DNA of 64,000 bases from VRUE01 sp963703175 (GTDB taxonomy: Bacteria; Actinomycetota; Thermoleophilia; Solirubrobacterales; 70-9): assembly GCA_963703175.1 (NCBI GenBank), contig OY969794.1, positions 1,302,001 to 1,366,000 on the forward strand, given 5' to 3'. Below the pieces are notes generated by a model. It was not told the DNA's origin and ran no database searches. It saw only the letters and a program-made list of their open reading frames with translations. Below are positions 9,052 to 16,812 of the stretch, piece after piece. The position numbers were made by a program, and so were the translations under genes. Each line of letters starts with the position of its first letter. Position 1 is the first letter of the stretch.

Positions 9052-9755
9052 TAGGGCCGAACCTCCACACGCTCGCCCGCCGCCACCGTGAGCTTGCGGA
9101 CCACACCACCGCGGCGCGCTCGCCAGCCAAGGCAACTCACCCGCACGGCGCGGCGTCCTCGGCGTCGCGCCTCGACCGGCTCGGAAAAGCGAACCTCCGC
9201 CGGTCCGCGAACGATCCCGGCCGTGAGCCGCGGGCGGTGGTGGTCAGGTGCAACCCACAGGAACCACCCGGCGCCGGTCTCCGCGTCCGGCTCCGCCGGC
9301 AAGGGTCGCCCCATCGACTGCCGGCGGGGCGCCAGCCGCAGCATCAGCCACGATGCGGCGAAGCGATGCGCGCGGCGGCCGTCCGGGGTCGCCTGCGTTG
9401 CCAACGTCGCCACGGCCGCCGGAACCACCACAAGGCGAATGGGCCAGTCCAGAACGTCGAGCAGGAATCCACCGGCCCACACACACACGGCGCCGCCGAC
9501 CGCAGCAGCGAGGCCAGCGCCCCAGCCACCGATCCCGCACCCGGCGAGGCTGGCCAGGATCGCGCCGACCACCACCAGGGCGGGCGACTGCGCGCCCAGC
9601 ACCAAGACTGCGACGAACGTACTACTTGCGTAGCCAAGCCACCGCAGCGGGACGCCGCCGGGAACCGGGATCGGGTGCCCCTCTATCGAGTACAGCCGCC
9701 GATCCGGCGTAAATATCCGCTGATACGAGCGGATCGTTTCCGGCTCGCCCGTCAC
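9051..9755 (-). CDS. TcpE-like conjugative membrane protein
   Basis: The 234-residue product opens with IRSYQRIFTPDRRLYSIEG and PVPGGVPLRWLGY, the pattern of TcpE-type proteins of Gram-positive conjugative elements. Four hydrophobic stretches follow between residues 40 and 115, then a conserved PDGRRAHRFAASWL segment and a basic beta-rich tail. TcpE proteins sit in the membrane next to the VirB4-like ATPase. GTG 9755 overlaps the upstream stop (GTGA) and its own TAG overlaps the VirB4 start. Confidence 0.68.
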   Translation of the reverse strand: MTGEPETIRSYQRIFTPDRRLYSIEGHPIPVPGGVPLRWLGYASSTFVAVLVLGAQSPALVVVGAILASLAGCGIGGWGAGLAAAVGGAVCVWAGGFLLDVLDWPIRLVVVPAAVATLATQATPDGRRAHRFAASWLMLRLAPRRQSMGRPLPAEPDAETGAGWFLWVAPDHHRPRLTAGIVRGPAEVRFSEPVEARRRGRRAVRVSCLGWRARRGGVVRKLTVAAGERVEVRP

Positions 9756-10066
9756 GGTAGGACTCGCTGCCCGATGGCGCGGGCCGCGTCGGCGATTTGG
9801 TCAGGTGAAAAGACCAACCACCCAACGAGGATGGCTGCGATGAAGAACAGCCCGAGTTCGGTGTACCTACGGTTTATGAGGAACACCAACCCCACCACCG
9901 CGACGATTCCGCCGTATACCTCCCCGGCGTAATGGCGCAACAGTGAACCAATGTTATGTCCAACGTCGTTGCCGGCGGCGAGCGCAGCGGCCGGCACACA
10001 CAGCGCGCCGACACACACCCCCGCCACCACCGCGGCGACGATCAGACCACAGCGCCGCCCGGTCAT
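9752..10066 (-). CDS. TcpD/VirB2-like small two-helix membrane protein
   Basis: The 104-residue product has a signal peptide (LIVAAVVAGVCVGALCVPAAALA) followed by two hydrophobic helices (GGIVAVVGLVFLI and LGLFFIAAILVGWLVF) joined by a short basic loop NRRYTE. This is the size and topology of pilin-like VirB2/TrbC proteins and of TcpD. It lies between tcpC-like and tcpE-like genes, as in other Gram-positive systems. ATG 10066 overlaps the upstream TGA (ATGA). Identity beyond topology is not secure. Confidence 0.58.
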   Translation of the reverse strand: MTGRRCGLIVAAVVAGVCVGALCVPAAALAAGNDVGHNIGSLLRHYAGEVYGGIVAVVGLVFLINRRYTELGLFFIAAILVGWLVFSPDQIADAARAIGQRVLP

Positions 10067-10908
10067 CGGGCTTCACCTTCAACGGCGGTGACGTACCAGC
10101 GGTCCCGCTTCTCGAGCGCCAGTCTGTAAGCGACCGGGTAGACCCCTCCGCTTTCGGAGCGGGCGCGTACTGCAACGGTCACGGATCGGCGAGAGCTGCC
10201 ACCGTCGCCGGCTTCCCGAACGCTCACCGCACCCACCGGAGCGAAGCCCCCTAGTGGCGCGATGGCCGAACCCGGCGGGGTTAGGTACTTAAGCCCGCCG
10301 GGTTCGGTGGCGGAGAGGTAGCTATCCGTGAACCTCTCCGCCAGCTCGCGTATTTCTCCCGCGTCGACGCCGCGGATCGGTTGCGATCCCTCGGTATCTG
10401 ATTCGACTCGCCCTATCCCAGGCGCCGACACGAAAGCAGGCGGGCCGAGTGCCGCCACCCCACCCGCCAAGCTGCGGATGGTCGGGACGGCGAGATATAC
10501 AACTCGGCCCGTAAGTAGTTCGCACCACACCGTGACCACCGCTCGGTTGGCTCCGGTGTGCCGCGTTTCGGTTACCTCTGCCTGCGCGACCCGTTCGCCA
10601 GCGGGCGCGGGTTCGCCCCCGTTGGCAATGGTGACGCCAGGTGCGACGAAGGCCGCAAGCGCCTCCGGCGAGGGGTCCGCTAGGTACGCCCGAACGAAGC
10701 CGACTGCGAAGGCGTTGACCGCCTCGCCGTCGTCACCCACAGCGGACCGTGCGGGCGCCACTTCACTATTCCGGGGGTCGGTCTGAACGAGGGCGACCGC
10801 ACCGTGAATCAACAGCAGGACGACGACGGCCCAGAGTGCCATGCGGCCGAGCGACCTGAGCGGTCCACCGTTAACGGTGCCCCTTACTCTGTCTAGCTTG
10901 CCTTTCAA
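10063..10908 (-). CDS. TcpC-family conjugative transfer protein
   Basis: First gene of the transfer operon. A single transmembrane helix (MALWAVVVLLLIHGAVALV) is followed by two NTF2-like domains. The first covers about residues 65-150 and contains FAVGFVRAYLADPSPEALAAFV; the second begins at IRELAERFTDSYLSA and ends in KRDRWYVTAVEGEAR. This matches TcpC, the bitopic scaffold of Gram-positive conjugation machines. I place the start at TTG 10908 because a strong ribosome-binding site (GGAGG, 10921-10917) lies eight bases upstream. An earlier TTG at 10923 would sit on top of that site. Confidence 0.7.
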   Translation of the reverse strand: MKGKLDRVRGTVNGGPLRSLGRMALWAVVVLLLIHGAVALVQTDPRNSEVAPARSAVGDDGEAVNAFAVGFVRAYLADPSPEALAAFVAPGVTIANGGEPAPAGERVAQAEVTETRHTGANRAVVTVWCELLTGRVVYLAVPTIRSLAGGVAALGPPAFVSAPGIGRVESDTEGSQPIRGVDAGEIRELAERFTDSYLSATEPGGLKYLTPPGSAIAPLGGFAPVGAVSVREAGDGGSSRRSVTVAVRARSESGGVYPVAYRLALEKRDRWYVTAVEGEAR

Positions 10909-11006
10909 CTGACTTACCTCCAAGGACTCGGACCGATCAGGTGTCCCGGCTATCCGGGGGATCGGTGTTCGTTGTCCTCTAGGTGTAAGTCACGGAATGC
11001 AAAAAG

Positions 11007-11036
11007 CCCACAAGTGTTAGATCGTTCAAGTGAACG
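11007..11036 (-). promoter_or_regulatory. Candidate operator/promoter region of the transfer operon
   Basis: A 14-base near-perfect palindrome (CGTTCA-AG-TGAACG, 11023-11036) sits about 115 bases upstream of the TcpC-like start. Beside it, read on the minus strand, is ACTTGTGGG (11015-11007), the same nine bases that open the ECF-style promoter before the ArsR gene. No matching CGTCAA lies at the right distance. The palindrome could be an operator for the adjacent ArsR-like regulator; this is inference. Confidence 0.35.
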
Positions 11037-11057
11037 CTGGAATGCCGCGCAAGATGA

Positions 11058-11101
11058 AAGGGCACACCCCGCGCCAAACAACCGGCGTCGGGTGTGCCCT
11101 T
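11058..11101 (-). terminator. Hairpin terminator after the ArsR gene
   Basis: A perfect 12-bp stem (AAGGGCACACCC at 11058-11069 pairing with 11090-11101) closes a 20-base loop, just after the ArsR-like stop. There is no long U-run, so strength is uncertain. It separates the sigma/ArsR unit from the transfer operon. Confidence 0.6.
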
Positions 11102-11125
11102 ATGGGTGTGTGTCTTGTAGGAGCG

Positions 11126-11497
11126 CTAGACGGGTTGGCTCGCAGCGATGCGGTCGCGCAGCTCGTCAAGTCGGTTGGTGACGGCGTGGGCGATCTGTTC
11201 GACAACCCACCAGCCCGACCAGTCACACAGACTGTAGATAACCGTAGGCCCATTGTGGCTACGACTTACCATGCCGGCCTGAAACAGGATGCACAGGTGC
11301 CGGGACACGTTGGTATAGGTCGTGCCCGGCACTCTGTCACTCACTTCCTGAACCGTACCCGGACCACCCTGCAAAATCTCAAGGATGCGGATACGGCAAG
11401 GCTCCGCTACCACCTTCATATGACTTGCGATCAGCTCGACCGCCTCGTCAGGGAACGGTTCCCGCTCCGCGCTCGGCTTGTCTGCATTTTCGCTCAT
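11126..11497 (-). CDS. ArsR-family winged-helix repressor
   Basis: The 123-residue protein has a winged-helix core: LIASHMKVVAEPCRIRILEILQ, then VQEVSDRV and TYTNVSRHLCILFQAGMVSRSHNG, then a wing and YSLCDWSGWWVVEQI. No classical Cys metal pair is seen in the recognition helix. ATG 11497 lies six bases after the CGTCAA element of an ECF-style promoter (11504-11509), which suggests a leaderless message. A longer in-frame GTG (11542) overlaps the previous stop, so read-through translation from the upstream operon is also possible. It probably controls the transfer genes or its own operon. Confidence 0.8.
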   Translation of the reverse strand: MSENADKPSAEREPFPDEAVELIASHMKVVAEPCRIRILEILQGGPGTVQEVSDRVPGTTYTNVSRHLCILFQAGMVSRSHNGPTVIYSLCDWSGWWVVEQIAHAVTNRLDELRDRIAASQPV

Positions 11498-11503
11498 GCC
11501 ACT

Positions 11504-11535
11504 TTGACGTATGGGCCAGCTCCCTTGTCCCACAA
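11504..11535 (-). promoter_or_regulatory. ECF-type promoter upstream of the ArsR gene
   Basis: Read on the minus strand: TTGTGGGAC (11535-11527), 13 bases, CATACGTCAA (11513-11504). This places GGGAC and CGTCAA 17 bases apart, the classic spacing of ECF sigma promoters. The same two blocks at identical spacing occur upstream of the sigma-factor gene at 15227-15196. The start codon at 11497 falls where transcription should begin. Confidence 0.55.
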
Positions 11536-11541
11536 GTTCCA

Positions 11542-12051
11542 CTAGTGGCGGATCAGGGTGCGTTCACACACCACCATGACCCGAAAATCCTTGCGTGCCA
11601 AGCCGCCAAGATCAGAACCAAACCCGACTTTCCAACCTCGTCCCGGCTTGCGGAGGTCCGGTGCTGATTCACCATCTGCCGTCCGCGCTGGCCCCCCGAA
11701 CAGACCAGCGGTACTAATGATCTGCTTACCCCCGGTCACCACTTGCTCGTTTCCCTTGCAGAACGCCTCCCCGGTGGCGGGGTTGAACACGCCATCGCCG
11801 TATACGTTGTCCGAGTCATTCACGCGGCCAAACCGCACCACGCGCTTATGACCCTTACGGGAGCTGGTCGCCACGGCCCTGCGGCAGCCTGACGGACCCG
11901 CGAGCTGCCGGCCGGTGCAGGCTGAATTGAGCTCAGCCAAGCCGACTCGCCGTTGCGACTCCTTCGCTGCTGCCGGCGCCATGCTGATGCAACACACGGC
12001 AATCACGATCAGCCCGCCTACTGCGATGGTCAGTTTGTATCCGCTTCGCAT
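11542..12051 (-). CDS. Secreted protein of unknown function
   Basis: The 169-residue product has a signal peptide (LTIAVGGLIVIAVCCISMAPAAA) and a mature part with four cysteines. Its segment CKGNEQVVTGGKQI ... GWKVGFGSDLGG ... FRVMVVCERT resembles a repeat unit seen in exported proteins of actinobacteria (a Cys, a GG turn, a GW strand and a closing VVC). The ATG follows the upstream stop by two bases, and a strong GGAGG overlaps that stop, so it is co-translated with the larger secreted protein. Function unknown; a surface factor of the mobile element is a guess. Confidence 0.6.
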   Translation of the reverse strand: MRSGYKLTIAVGGLIVIAVCCISMAPAAAKESQRRVGLAELNSACTGRQLAGPSGCRRAVATSSRKGHKRVVRFGRVNDSDNVYGDGVFNPATGEAFCKGNEQVVTGGKQIISTAGLFGGPARTADGESAPDLRKPGRGWKVGFGSDLGGLARKDFRVMVVCERTLIRH

Positions 12052-12053
12052 AG

Positions 12054-13763
12054 CTACCTCCGATCCGCGCTAGTCGCTATACGCGCGACTGTCGCTGCGT
12101 GTGCTTGTGGTGCTTGTGGTTCCGGTGCTTGTTGTCCGTGGTGATGGTGCCTCTTGTGGTGCTTGTGCTTGTGCGCTCTCTTTTCACAGGCTACCCCGCA
12201 CGGCCGCACCTTCACAAACCGGGGCTTAGACCGACCGCGCAGATATGGATAGTCGGCCTGCTGCGGAACTAGAGCATTGAACACGAAGCGGGTAGGCGCC
12301 CCAACGGGGGAGAACCGATAGAACATTCGGTAGTGACACAAGCCATCGGTACGCGCTCGCCGTACTAGGAAACTGCGACGCGCGCCGGGAACGCTGCCCT
12401 TGAGGACTACGACACGTTCAGCGCACGCCGGACCCGGAATCTGCCCGCTGAATACAACCTTCTTTTGATCCCTCGTTACCAACTTGCTCGCCCGCAGCGT
12501 CGGTCTCGAGCGCATATGAAGCAGCAGCGTCGTTTCTACCTGCTGCCCATTTGCCCTGTAGGCGATCAACAGTTCCCTTGACGCGCCACGGTTCAACTTG
12601 AATGACCATCCCCCTGCTTCATTCGTCGTCGGCGTTCCGAGCAAACGGAACGGCCGGCCGTTCAAGAGCATGTGTCCCTCCACACACACTTGCGCGCCCG
12701 CGACACCGTTGTTGCTTCCATCCAGCACCTTGCCGCGTATCAGGGAGCGTTTGCCCCACACCAAAATCCGGTTGGACTTGCCGTTACCGAATCCGGCAGT
12801 CACCTTCGCGCCACCCGCGCGGGGCGACGCGGGACAGAGCGCGTCGACAAAGACCGTGCGGGATTCGCACACGGTATTTGCCGGGGTCAGCGTTGCGTAG
12901 TCGGTCACGCAAACGCCAATTTCATTGCTGCCATCGTGGAAAGGCGGGGCTTCCGTATTGAGCGTGTACGTATTAGAGAATGATTGCGGGCATGGCGCCA
13001 TCCAGCTAGTTGCATTTTCAGGCAACAGGTGGCATGACCCGCCAAGGTCTGAGCCGGTCGCGGGTTGGCCGTTGACGGAGATTCCGACTGCCCGGATGCC
13101 GGCTCCCTGATCCGCAGCCGATACGTCGATGGTCTGCGAGCTGCGCAGCTTCGCGCCGCTGAACATCGACCCTCCAAGCGTCATAGTCGGCTGGGTATTG
13201 TCCGTGAGCTGTAGCCGAACCTGCTTAAGGATCATGTGTGCGTTCGGCGTTTGACCCACACACCGCCCGCCGCTTTCCGGCTGGGTGCATTCGAGCCGCC
13301 CGCCAAAGAACAAGTTGCAGCCCCCTGGCACGGCAGACAGATGTAGTTGGTCATCGTTTTGGTTTTGGGTGACGACGGACGGCCCGGAGAACGGCGACAC
13401 GAACAAGTAGCCGTGTATGCCATGTTCGGTGCCAAGGCGACTGTAGACCGTGCCTCCGCTTATGCAGGTACCCGGCGGCGCTTGGAACACGAAAGCGCCG
13501 TAACGATTCGCCTCGGTGCCGGTCGCGGTCCCGACTAGTACGTGGTTGATTTGTAGCCCGCCGCCATTCGGCGAGCAATCGCGTAGTTCGGTGAAATGTT
13601 CACTGTTGCGATCAAAGCCCACGTTCGCGGCTTCCGACGTGAGGGGCGGCGAACACTCCGCGACCGTGTAACTGCCCGCATGTGCCTGTACAGGCATCAT
13701 CAGGGCAACTACTCCGGCCAGTAGAGCGAGCGCTGCTGCCGCCATTTTTCGAGTCGTCGTCAT
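12054..13763 (-). CDS. Large secreted protein with Ig-like/carboxypeptidase-regulatory-like region and His-rich tail
   Basis: The 569-residue product has a signal peptide (MAAAALALLAGVVALMMPVQAHA). The first half is rich in glycine, threonine and paired cysteines. About residues 330-420 carry RGKVLDGSNNGVAGAQVCVE and GGWSFKLNRGASRELLIAYR, the pattern of a carboxypeptidase-regulatory-like beta-sandwich. The C-terminus has a basic, histidine-rich stretch (HKHKHHKRHHHHG). I chose ATG 13763 over an in-frame start at 13838 because it gives a proper signal peptide, has AGGA seven bases upstream, and lies 35 bases past the sigma-gene stop. Proteins of this kind are frequent in Thermoleophilia; the role here is unknown. 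Confidence 0.68.
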   Translation of the reverse strand: MTTTRKMAAAALALLAGVVALMMPVQAHAGSYTVAECSPPLTSEAANVGFDRNSEHFTELRDCSPNGGGLQINHVLVGTATGTEANRYGAFVFQAPPGTCISGGTVYSRLGTEHGIHGYLFVSPFSGPSVVTQNQNDDQLHLSAVPGGCNLFFGGRLECTQPESGGRCVGQTPNAHMILKQVRLQLTDNTQPTMTLGGSMFSGAKLRSSQTIDVSAADQGAGIRAVGISVNGQPATGSDLGGSCHLLPENATSWMAPCPQSFSNTYTLNTEAPPFHDGSNEIGVCVTDYATLTPANTVCESRTVFVDALCPASPRAGGAKVTAGFGNGKSNRILVWGKRSLIRGKVLDGSNNGVAGAQVCVEGHMLLNGRPFRLLGTPTTNEAGGWSFKLNRGASRELLIAYRANGQQVETTLLLHMRSRPTLRASKLVTRDQKKVVFSGQIPGPACAERVVVLKGSVPGARRSFLVRRARTDGLCHYRMFYRFSPVGAPTRFVFNALVPQQADYPYLRGRSKPRFVKVRPCGVACEKRAHKHKHHKRHHHHGQQAPEPQAPQAHAATVARIATSADRR

Positions 13764-13797
13764 TGGTGTTCCTGTTCTCTCTGTGTGTCCTTCCGCT

Positions 13798-15120
13798 TTA
13801 CGGGAGGCCGAACTGTCCTGATGCTGCTTGTGAAGCACTTAATTCCCCTCCCCCGCCGGCTTCGCCCACGTACGGGGGTTCCGGTGCCGGCGTCGGTTCC
13901 GGCGTCGGTGCGGTTGCCTGTGACTCCAAGGACTGACTGCGCACGGCGCGTTCGCTCGACTTGCGATAGACCCTGCCGTGGTGGTCGCGGCGACGGTCCT
14001 GACCGCGGGTGCGCTGGCTGCCGCGAGTGCGCTCATGTGACCGCGGCGCCTCAATCGGCGTCTGCTGTATCGGTTGACGGCCGCTGCGAGCTGGCGGCGG
14101 CTGCGGTGCGGTGCGGCGTATCGCAGGTGGCGGGGAGGTCTCGGCGCCGGGATCAAGGAGACCGATCCCCGGCCCGACTCCTACGGCTCCCGCGCCGCAG
14201 TAGATCGCAGCCCCGCCCGCTACACACACGCCAATCGTTCGCGCGAGGCCGCCAGCGGTACCGTTAGTGATTGCTCCCCCTACCTGCTCGCCGCTGCTCG
14301 AACCGAAAGTACGGGCGGCAAGTTCCTTCGCGCGAGTCGCAAGGCCGGAGAGTGCATGTGCCGCCGCATCGACGCCACGGTGTGCGGTGTCTGCGCCGGC
14401 CGCGAGCTTATTCCCGGCGGCGGAAACGCCGTGAACCGCTGCCGGCCCAATCGCCAGAATCGTCCAGGCAGCGAAGCCGGCCTGCCGTCTTAGGTGCTTT
14501 TCGATGGGGTCGCCTGGCTCAACCCCAAACCGCCGGCGGAGGGTGTCCATCGCATCGTCACGACGACGGCAAAGCGTCATGGTTCCGACGCCCATGCGCT
14601 CGGCCGCCTGTCGGGTAGTCAACCCCTCCCAGTACAAGAGCATCAGCGCCCGCCGCTGCTCATGGTGCAGCTCGGCGACCGCCTCAATGATCTCAATCGC
14701 TTCGATTCCGCGGACCGCAAGAACCTCCGTTGAGGGTGTCGAATCCTCCGCGGCGTCAATAACCGCCTGCGCTCCCTCGCCCCGAACCTCGCGGCCCTCT
14801 TTCCGCGCTTTGTCAAGACCTCGTTGAATCGCTCGCGTAACCAGTACGCCGGGGAGGTTCCGGACTTGCGCTTGTTCGGTCTCCAACTTTTCGGCGTACT
14901 CGGCAAAAGCCTCGTTCACCATTTCGCCAGCTGTGTCGACGGCAAAGCCGGGGGACTGCCCGTACTGGCGCCGGAGCGCTTCGGCGACAGAATGTTGCAT
15001 TGCCCGCAGCGTGTCCGCGTCAAGATGGTCCACGTCGCGGCGGCGACGGGAACGGAAAAGCCGCCGCGGTTTCTCGACTCTGCGGGGCGGCGGCGTGTCG
15101 ATCAAGGTCGGACTCGCCAC
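13798..15120 (-). CDS. ECF-like sigma factor with membrane-associated C-terminal extension
   Basis: This 440-residue regulator has a basic N-terminus. Residues about 40-115 are compatible with sigma region 2 (LRAMQHSVAEALRRQYG, NEAFAEYAEKLE), and residues about 150-205 with a clear region 4 helix-turn-helix (LHHEQRRALMLLYWEGLTT, RQAAERMGVGTMTLCRRRDDA). The C-terminal half has two hydrophobic segments (GFAAWTILAIGPAAVHGV; IGVCVAGGAAIYCGAGAVGV) and a proline/arginine-rich tail, unlike ordinary ECF factors of about 180-220 residues. GTG 15120 overlaps the stop of a 22-codon leader frame (TAGTG). An ECF-style promoter lies upstream, which suggests autoregulation. It heads an operon with two secreted proteins. 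Confidence 0.8.
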   Translation of the reverse strand: MASPTLIDTPPPRRVEKPRRLFRSRRRRDVDHLDADTLRAMQHSVAEALRRQYGQSPGFAVDTAGEMVNEAFAEYAEKLETEQAQVRNLPGVLVTRAIQRGLDKARKEGREVRGEGAQAVIDAAEDSTPSTEVLAVRGIEAIEIIEAVAELHHEQRRALMLLYWEGLTTRQAAERMGVGTMTLCRRRDDAMDTLRRRFGVEPGDPIEKHLRRQAGFAAWTILAIGPAAVHGVSAAGNKLAAGADTAHRGVDAAAHALSGLATRAKELAARTFGSSSGEQVGGAITNGTAGGLARTIGVCVAGGAAIYCGAGAVGVGPGIGLLDPGAETSPPPAIRRTAPQPPPARSGRQPIQQTPIEAPRSHERTRGSQRTRGQDRRRDHHGRVYRKSSERAVRSQSLESQATAPTPEPTPAPEPPYVGEAGGGGELSASQAASGQFGLP

Positions 15121-15188
15121 TAGACGTTCTTTTCCCTAACAGGAATCCGCGTAAACAAAGGATTCCCCCATAATTGATACGTCCTCAT
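15120..15188 (-). CDS. 22-residue leader peptide coupled to the sigma gene
   Basis: A short frame (MRTYQLWGNPLFTRIPVREKNV) begins at ATG 15188, seven bases after the CGTCAA element, and stops in TAG overlapping the sigma-factor GTG (TAGTG). The position fits a leaderless message whose first codons are this peptide, with the sigma gene translated by coupling. GGAGGT directly touches the ATG, which is too close for normal use. I see no known family. Confidence 0.42.
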   Translation of the reverse strand: MRTYQLWGNPLFTRIPVREKNV

Positions 15189-15195
15189 ACCTCCG

Positions 15196-15227
15196 TTGAC
15201 GTATGAAGTGCGCCGTCTGTCCCACAA
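15196..15227 (-). promoter_or_regulatory. ECF-type promoter upstream of the sigma operon
   Basis: Minus-strand TTGTGGGAC (15227-15219), 13 bases, CATACGTCAA (15205-15196): the same blocks and spacing as at 11535-11504, with an unrelated spacer. GGGAC and CGTCAA are 17 bases apart. Conservation of both blocks but not the spacer argues for sigma-factor recognition, probably by the product of the gene it drives. Confidence 0.55.
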
Positions 15228-15228
15228 A

Positions 15229-15756
15229 ATGCAGTTGCTTTGATCCGCATTGCCAACGCGCATCTAGGCCCGGTGAGCGCCGGGAAACCGGATCCGGCTT
15301 GGTCCGGCGCTGGGCGTTCCGATTTTTCGGTCTCCGGTCCTAGCTCCCGCTGCGCTTCTTACAAGCGGCGCTGAGCCTCCAAGGCAGCGGCTGGATGGCG
15401 AAGGGGGAGCAGAGAACTGGAGGAGCCAGGCGTGGGGGCGTCAGAGCAATTTTACCGCCCGACCAAACCGATGATTCACGACTATGACCCTTGCGTCGAC
15501 CCTTCAAGTGCGCTCAGGGGTATTGATAGCTGGAAGACATTTGAAAGCCTTTGCGAGGAATCAAGAAGGCGATGATGTCGGGGGCTTTGACGCACGCACC
15601 GATCGTTTTCCTGACTTGGTAATTGATAGAGGAATTTCGAGCATTAGGCCCTAGCCGTGCTGCTACAACAAATTCGCTTCGTTTAGCCGTGATTTAACGC
15701 TTAGCGTCGAGCGCCACCAATTGTTCGTACCAAACAAGAAACGGAGGCGGACCAAT
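15229..15756 (+). other. Non-coding gap with one structured stretch
   Basis: No convincing gene in about 530 bases. At 15268-15315 a stem of GCGCCGG/CCGGCGC flanked by GCCC/GGGC encloses a CCGGATCCGG palindrome, and CCGATTTTTCGG follows at about 15319. The rest is visibly less GC-rich than the operons on its left. It separates divergent units (sigma operon to the left, regulators to the right) and could hold promoters or a transfer-related site; nothing diagnostic was found. Confidence 0.4.
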
Positions 15757-16455
15757 ATGGCGCGTAAAAAAGCGGGTGGCGAATCGGCGGAAGGCAAACC
15801 GAGCGCGAAAGCAAGGAGACCAGCCAAAGGACGGCCTAAACGACCTTCAAAGGACTTGGTCAACTACGGGCAGATGAAAGCGCTGTCGAACGAAGACCGC
15901 GTCAAAATCTTCGCGATTTTCTGCGAACGCATCGCTAGCCCGAAGGAAATCTCCGATGAGCTAAACGAAGGACTGAGCCAGGTCAGCTACCACGTATCCG
16001 TGTTGCGGGAATGCCGCCTGATCGTGCTAGATCACAAGATCCCGCGCCGTGGAGCCGTGGAGCACTTCTACCGTGCCGCTAAGCCCACGCTGATCCCACC
16101 TGATGCCTGGGAAAACCTCTCTCCCGCCATGCGACAGACGATCTCGTTGAGCATCTTGCAGGAGTTCTTTGAGGACGTTTTTGCCTCGCTTGAGGCTGAA
16201 GTCTTCGACACCCCGCCGGGTGAGCTGGCTTTGACTCCCCTGGTCCTCGACGCGCTGGGCATGGAGGAATTTGGTCAGCTCACGCGAGACTTTCTGGAGG
16301 CCATCGTAGAGTTGCAGGCCAATACCAGCAAACGTCTGCCGAAAGGGAACGGCAAGGCGGGCGCTACGACCTCAGCGACTGTCTTCCTGGCGAGCTTTGT
16401 GTCGGCCAGGAATCCCAAGGACGGCAGGAAAGCCTTTGCGGCAAAGAGGCGCTAG
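15757..16455 (+). CDS. Winged helix-turn-helix regulator, Thermoleophilia type
   Basis: The 232-residue protein opens with a lysine/arginine-rich tail, then a winged-helix domain (MKALSNEDRVKIFAIFCER, SPKEISDELNEGLSQVSYHVSVLRECRLIVL) ending in HFYRAAKP. A C-terminal helical domain follows (PDAWENLSPAMRQTISLSILQEFF). Start ATG 15757 has GGAGG (15743-15747) at good spacing; an upstream TTG at 15721 lacks one. It shares its whole layout with the gene at 17037, including the W(E/D)-LS-AMRQ/AERQ segment, so the two look like paralogs. Likely a DNA-binding regulator; ligand unknown. Confidence 0.76.
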   Translation: MARKKAGGESAEGKPSAKARRPAKGRPKRPSKDLVNYGQMKALSNEDRVKIFAIFCERIASPKEISDELNEGLSQVSYHVSVLRECRLIVLDHKIPRRGAVEHFYRAAKPTLIPPDAWENLSPAMRQTISLSILQEFFEDVFASLEAEVFDTPPGELALTPLVLDALGMEEFGQLTRDFLEAIVELQANTSKRLPKGNGKAGATTSATVFLASFVSARNPKDGRKAFAAKRR

Positions 16456-16459
16456 CGCG

Positions 16460-16705
16460 ATGCCACTTGATAGCGGGCAACTCGAACACGCGGTTCTCAT
16501 GGAGATCATCTCCCTGCACCCCAACCGCCCGACTCGCGCGGAGCTGCATCTGGTGATGAGTAATCCGCGTGAAGGCCAGGAGGGTCAAGCAATCGATGAT
16601 TCGCTCTGGGGGCTTAAGCGCTTCGGCCTGGTCCGGGAAAACGGAGATGTCTACGAACCAACTCTTGCCGCTATTCATGCTTCCGAGCTCTTCCAGCTGG
16701 GCTGA
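16460..16705 (+). CDS. Small winged-helix-like protein, unknown function
   Basis: The 81-residue product starts four bases after the regulator stop, so the two genes are likely co-transcribed. The sequence LEHAVLMEIISLHPNRPTRAELHLVM then AIDDSLWGLKRFGLVRENGDVYEPTLAAIH looks like one helix-turn-helix plus wing with nothing else. It may be a partner or accessory DNA-binding subunit of the preceding regulator. A hairpin terminator follows at 16766. Confidence 0.58.
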   Translation: MPLDSGQLEHAVLMEIISLHPNRPTRAELHLVMSNPREGQEGQAIDDSLWGLKRFGLVRENGDVYEPTLAAIHASELFQLG

Positions 16706-16765
16706 CCTAATACCAGAGGGGTGTCGCTCGCGCGCTCTGACGATTCGCAGCTCCGCCAAATGAGT

Positions 16766-16812
16766 GGGTCGGCGACGCGTTTGGGATGACACGCTCGCCG
16801 ACCCCCTTGCTT
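16766..16812 (+). terminator. Hairpin terminator after the two-gene regulator unit
   Basis: A perfect 10-bp stem (GGGTCGGCGA, 16766-16775, with 16795-16804) is followed by CCTTGCTTT. The remainder of 16706-17036 holds no gene; an AT-richer stretch at about 16890-16960 probably carries the promoter for the next gene. Confidence 0.62.

Noticed and set aside
12095..12180. GCTTGTGGT-type direct repeats
   Set aside because: They are the codons of the His/Lys-rich tail of the secreted protein, not a separate repeat element or CRISPR.
15268..15315. Possible oriT from nested palindromes
   Set aside because: No relaxase gene is adjacent and no known nic motif is recognised; kept only as a structured non-coding stretch.
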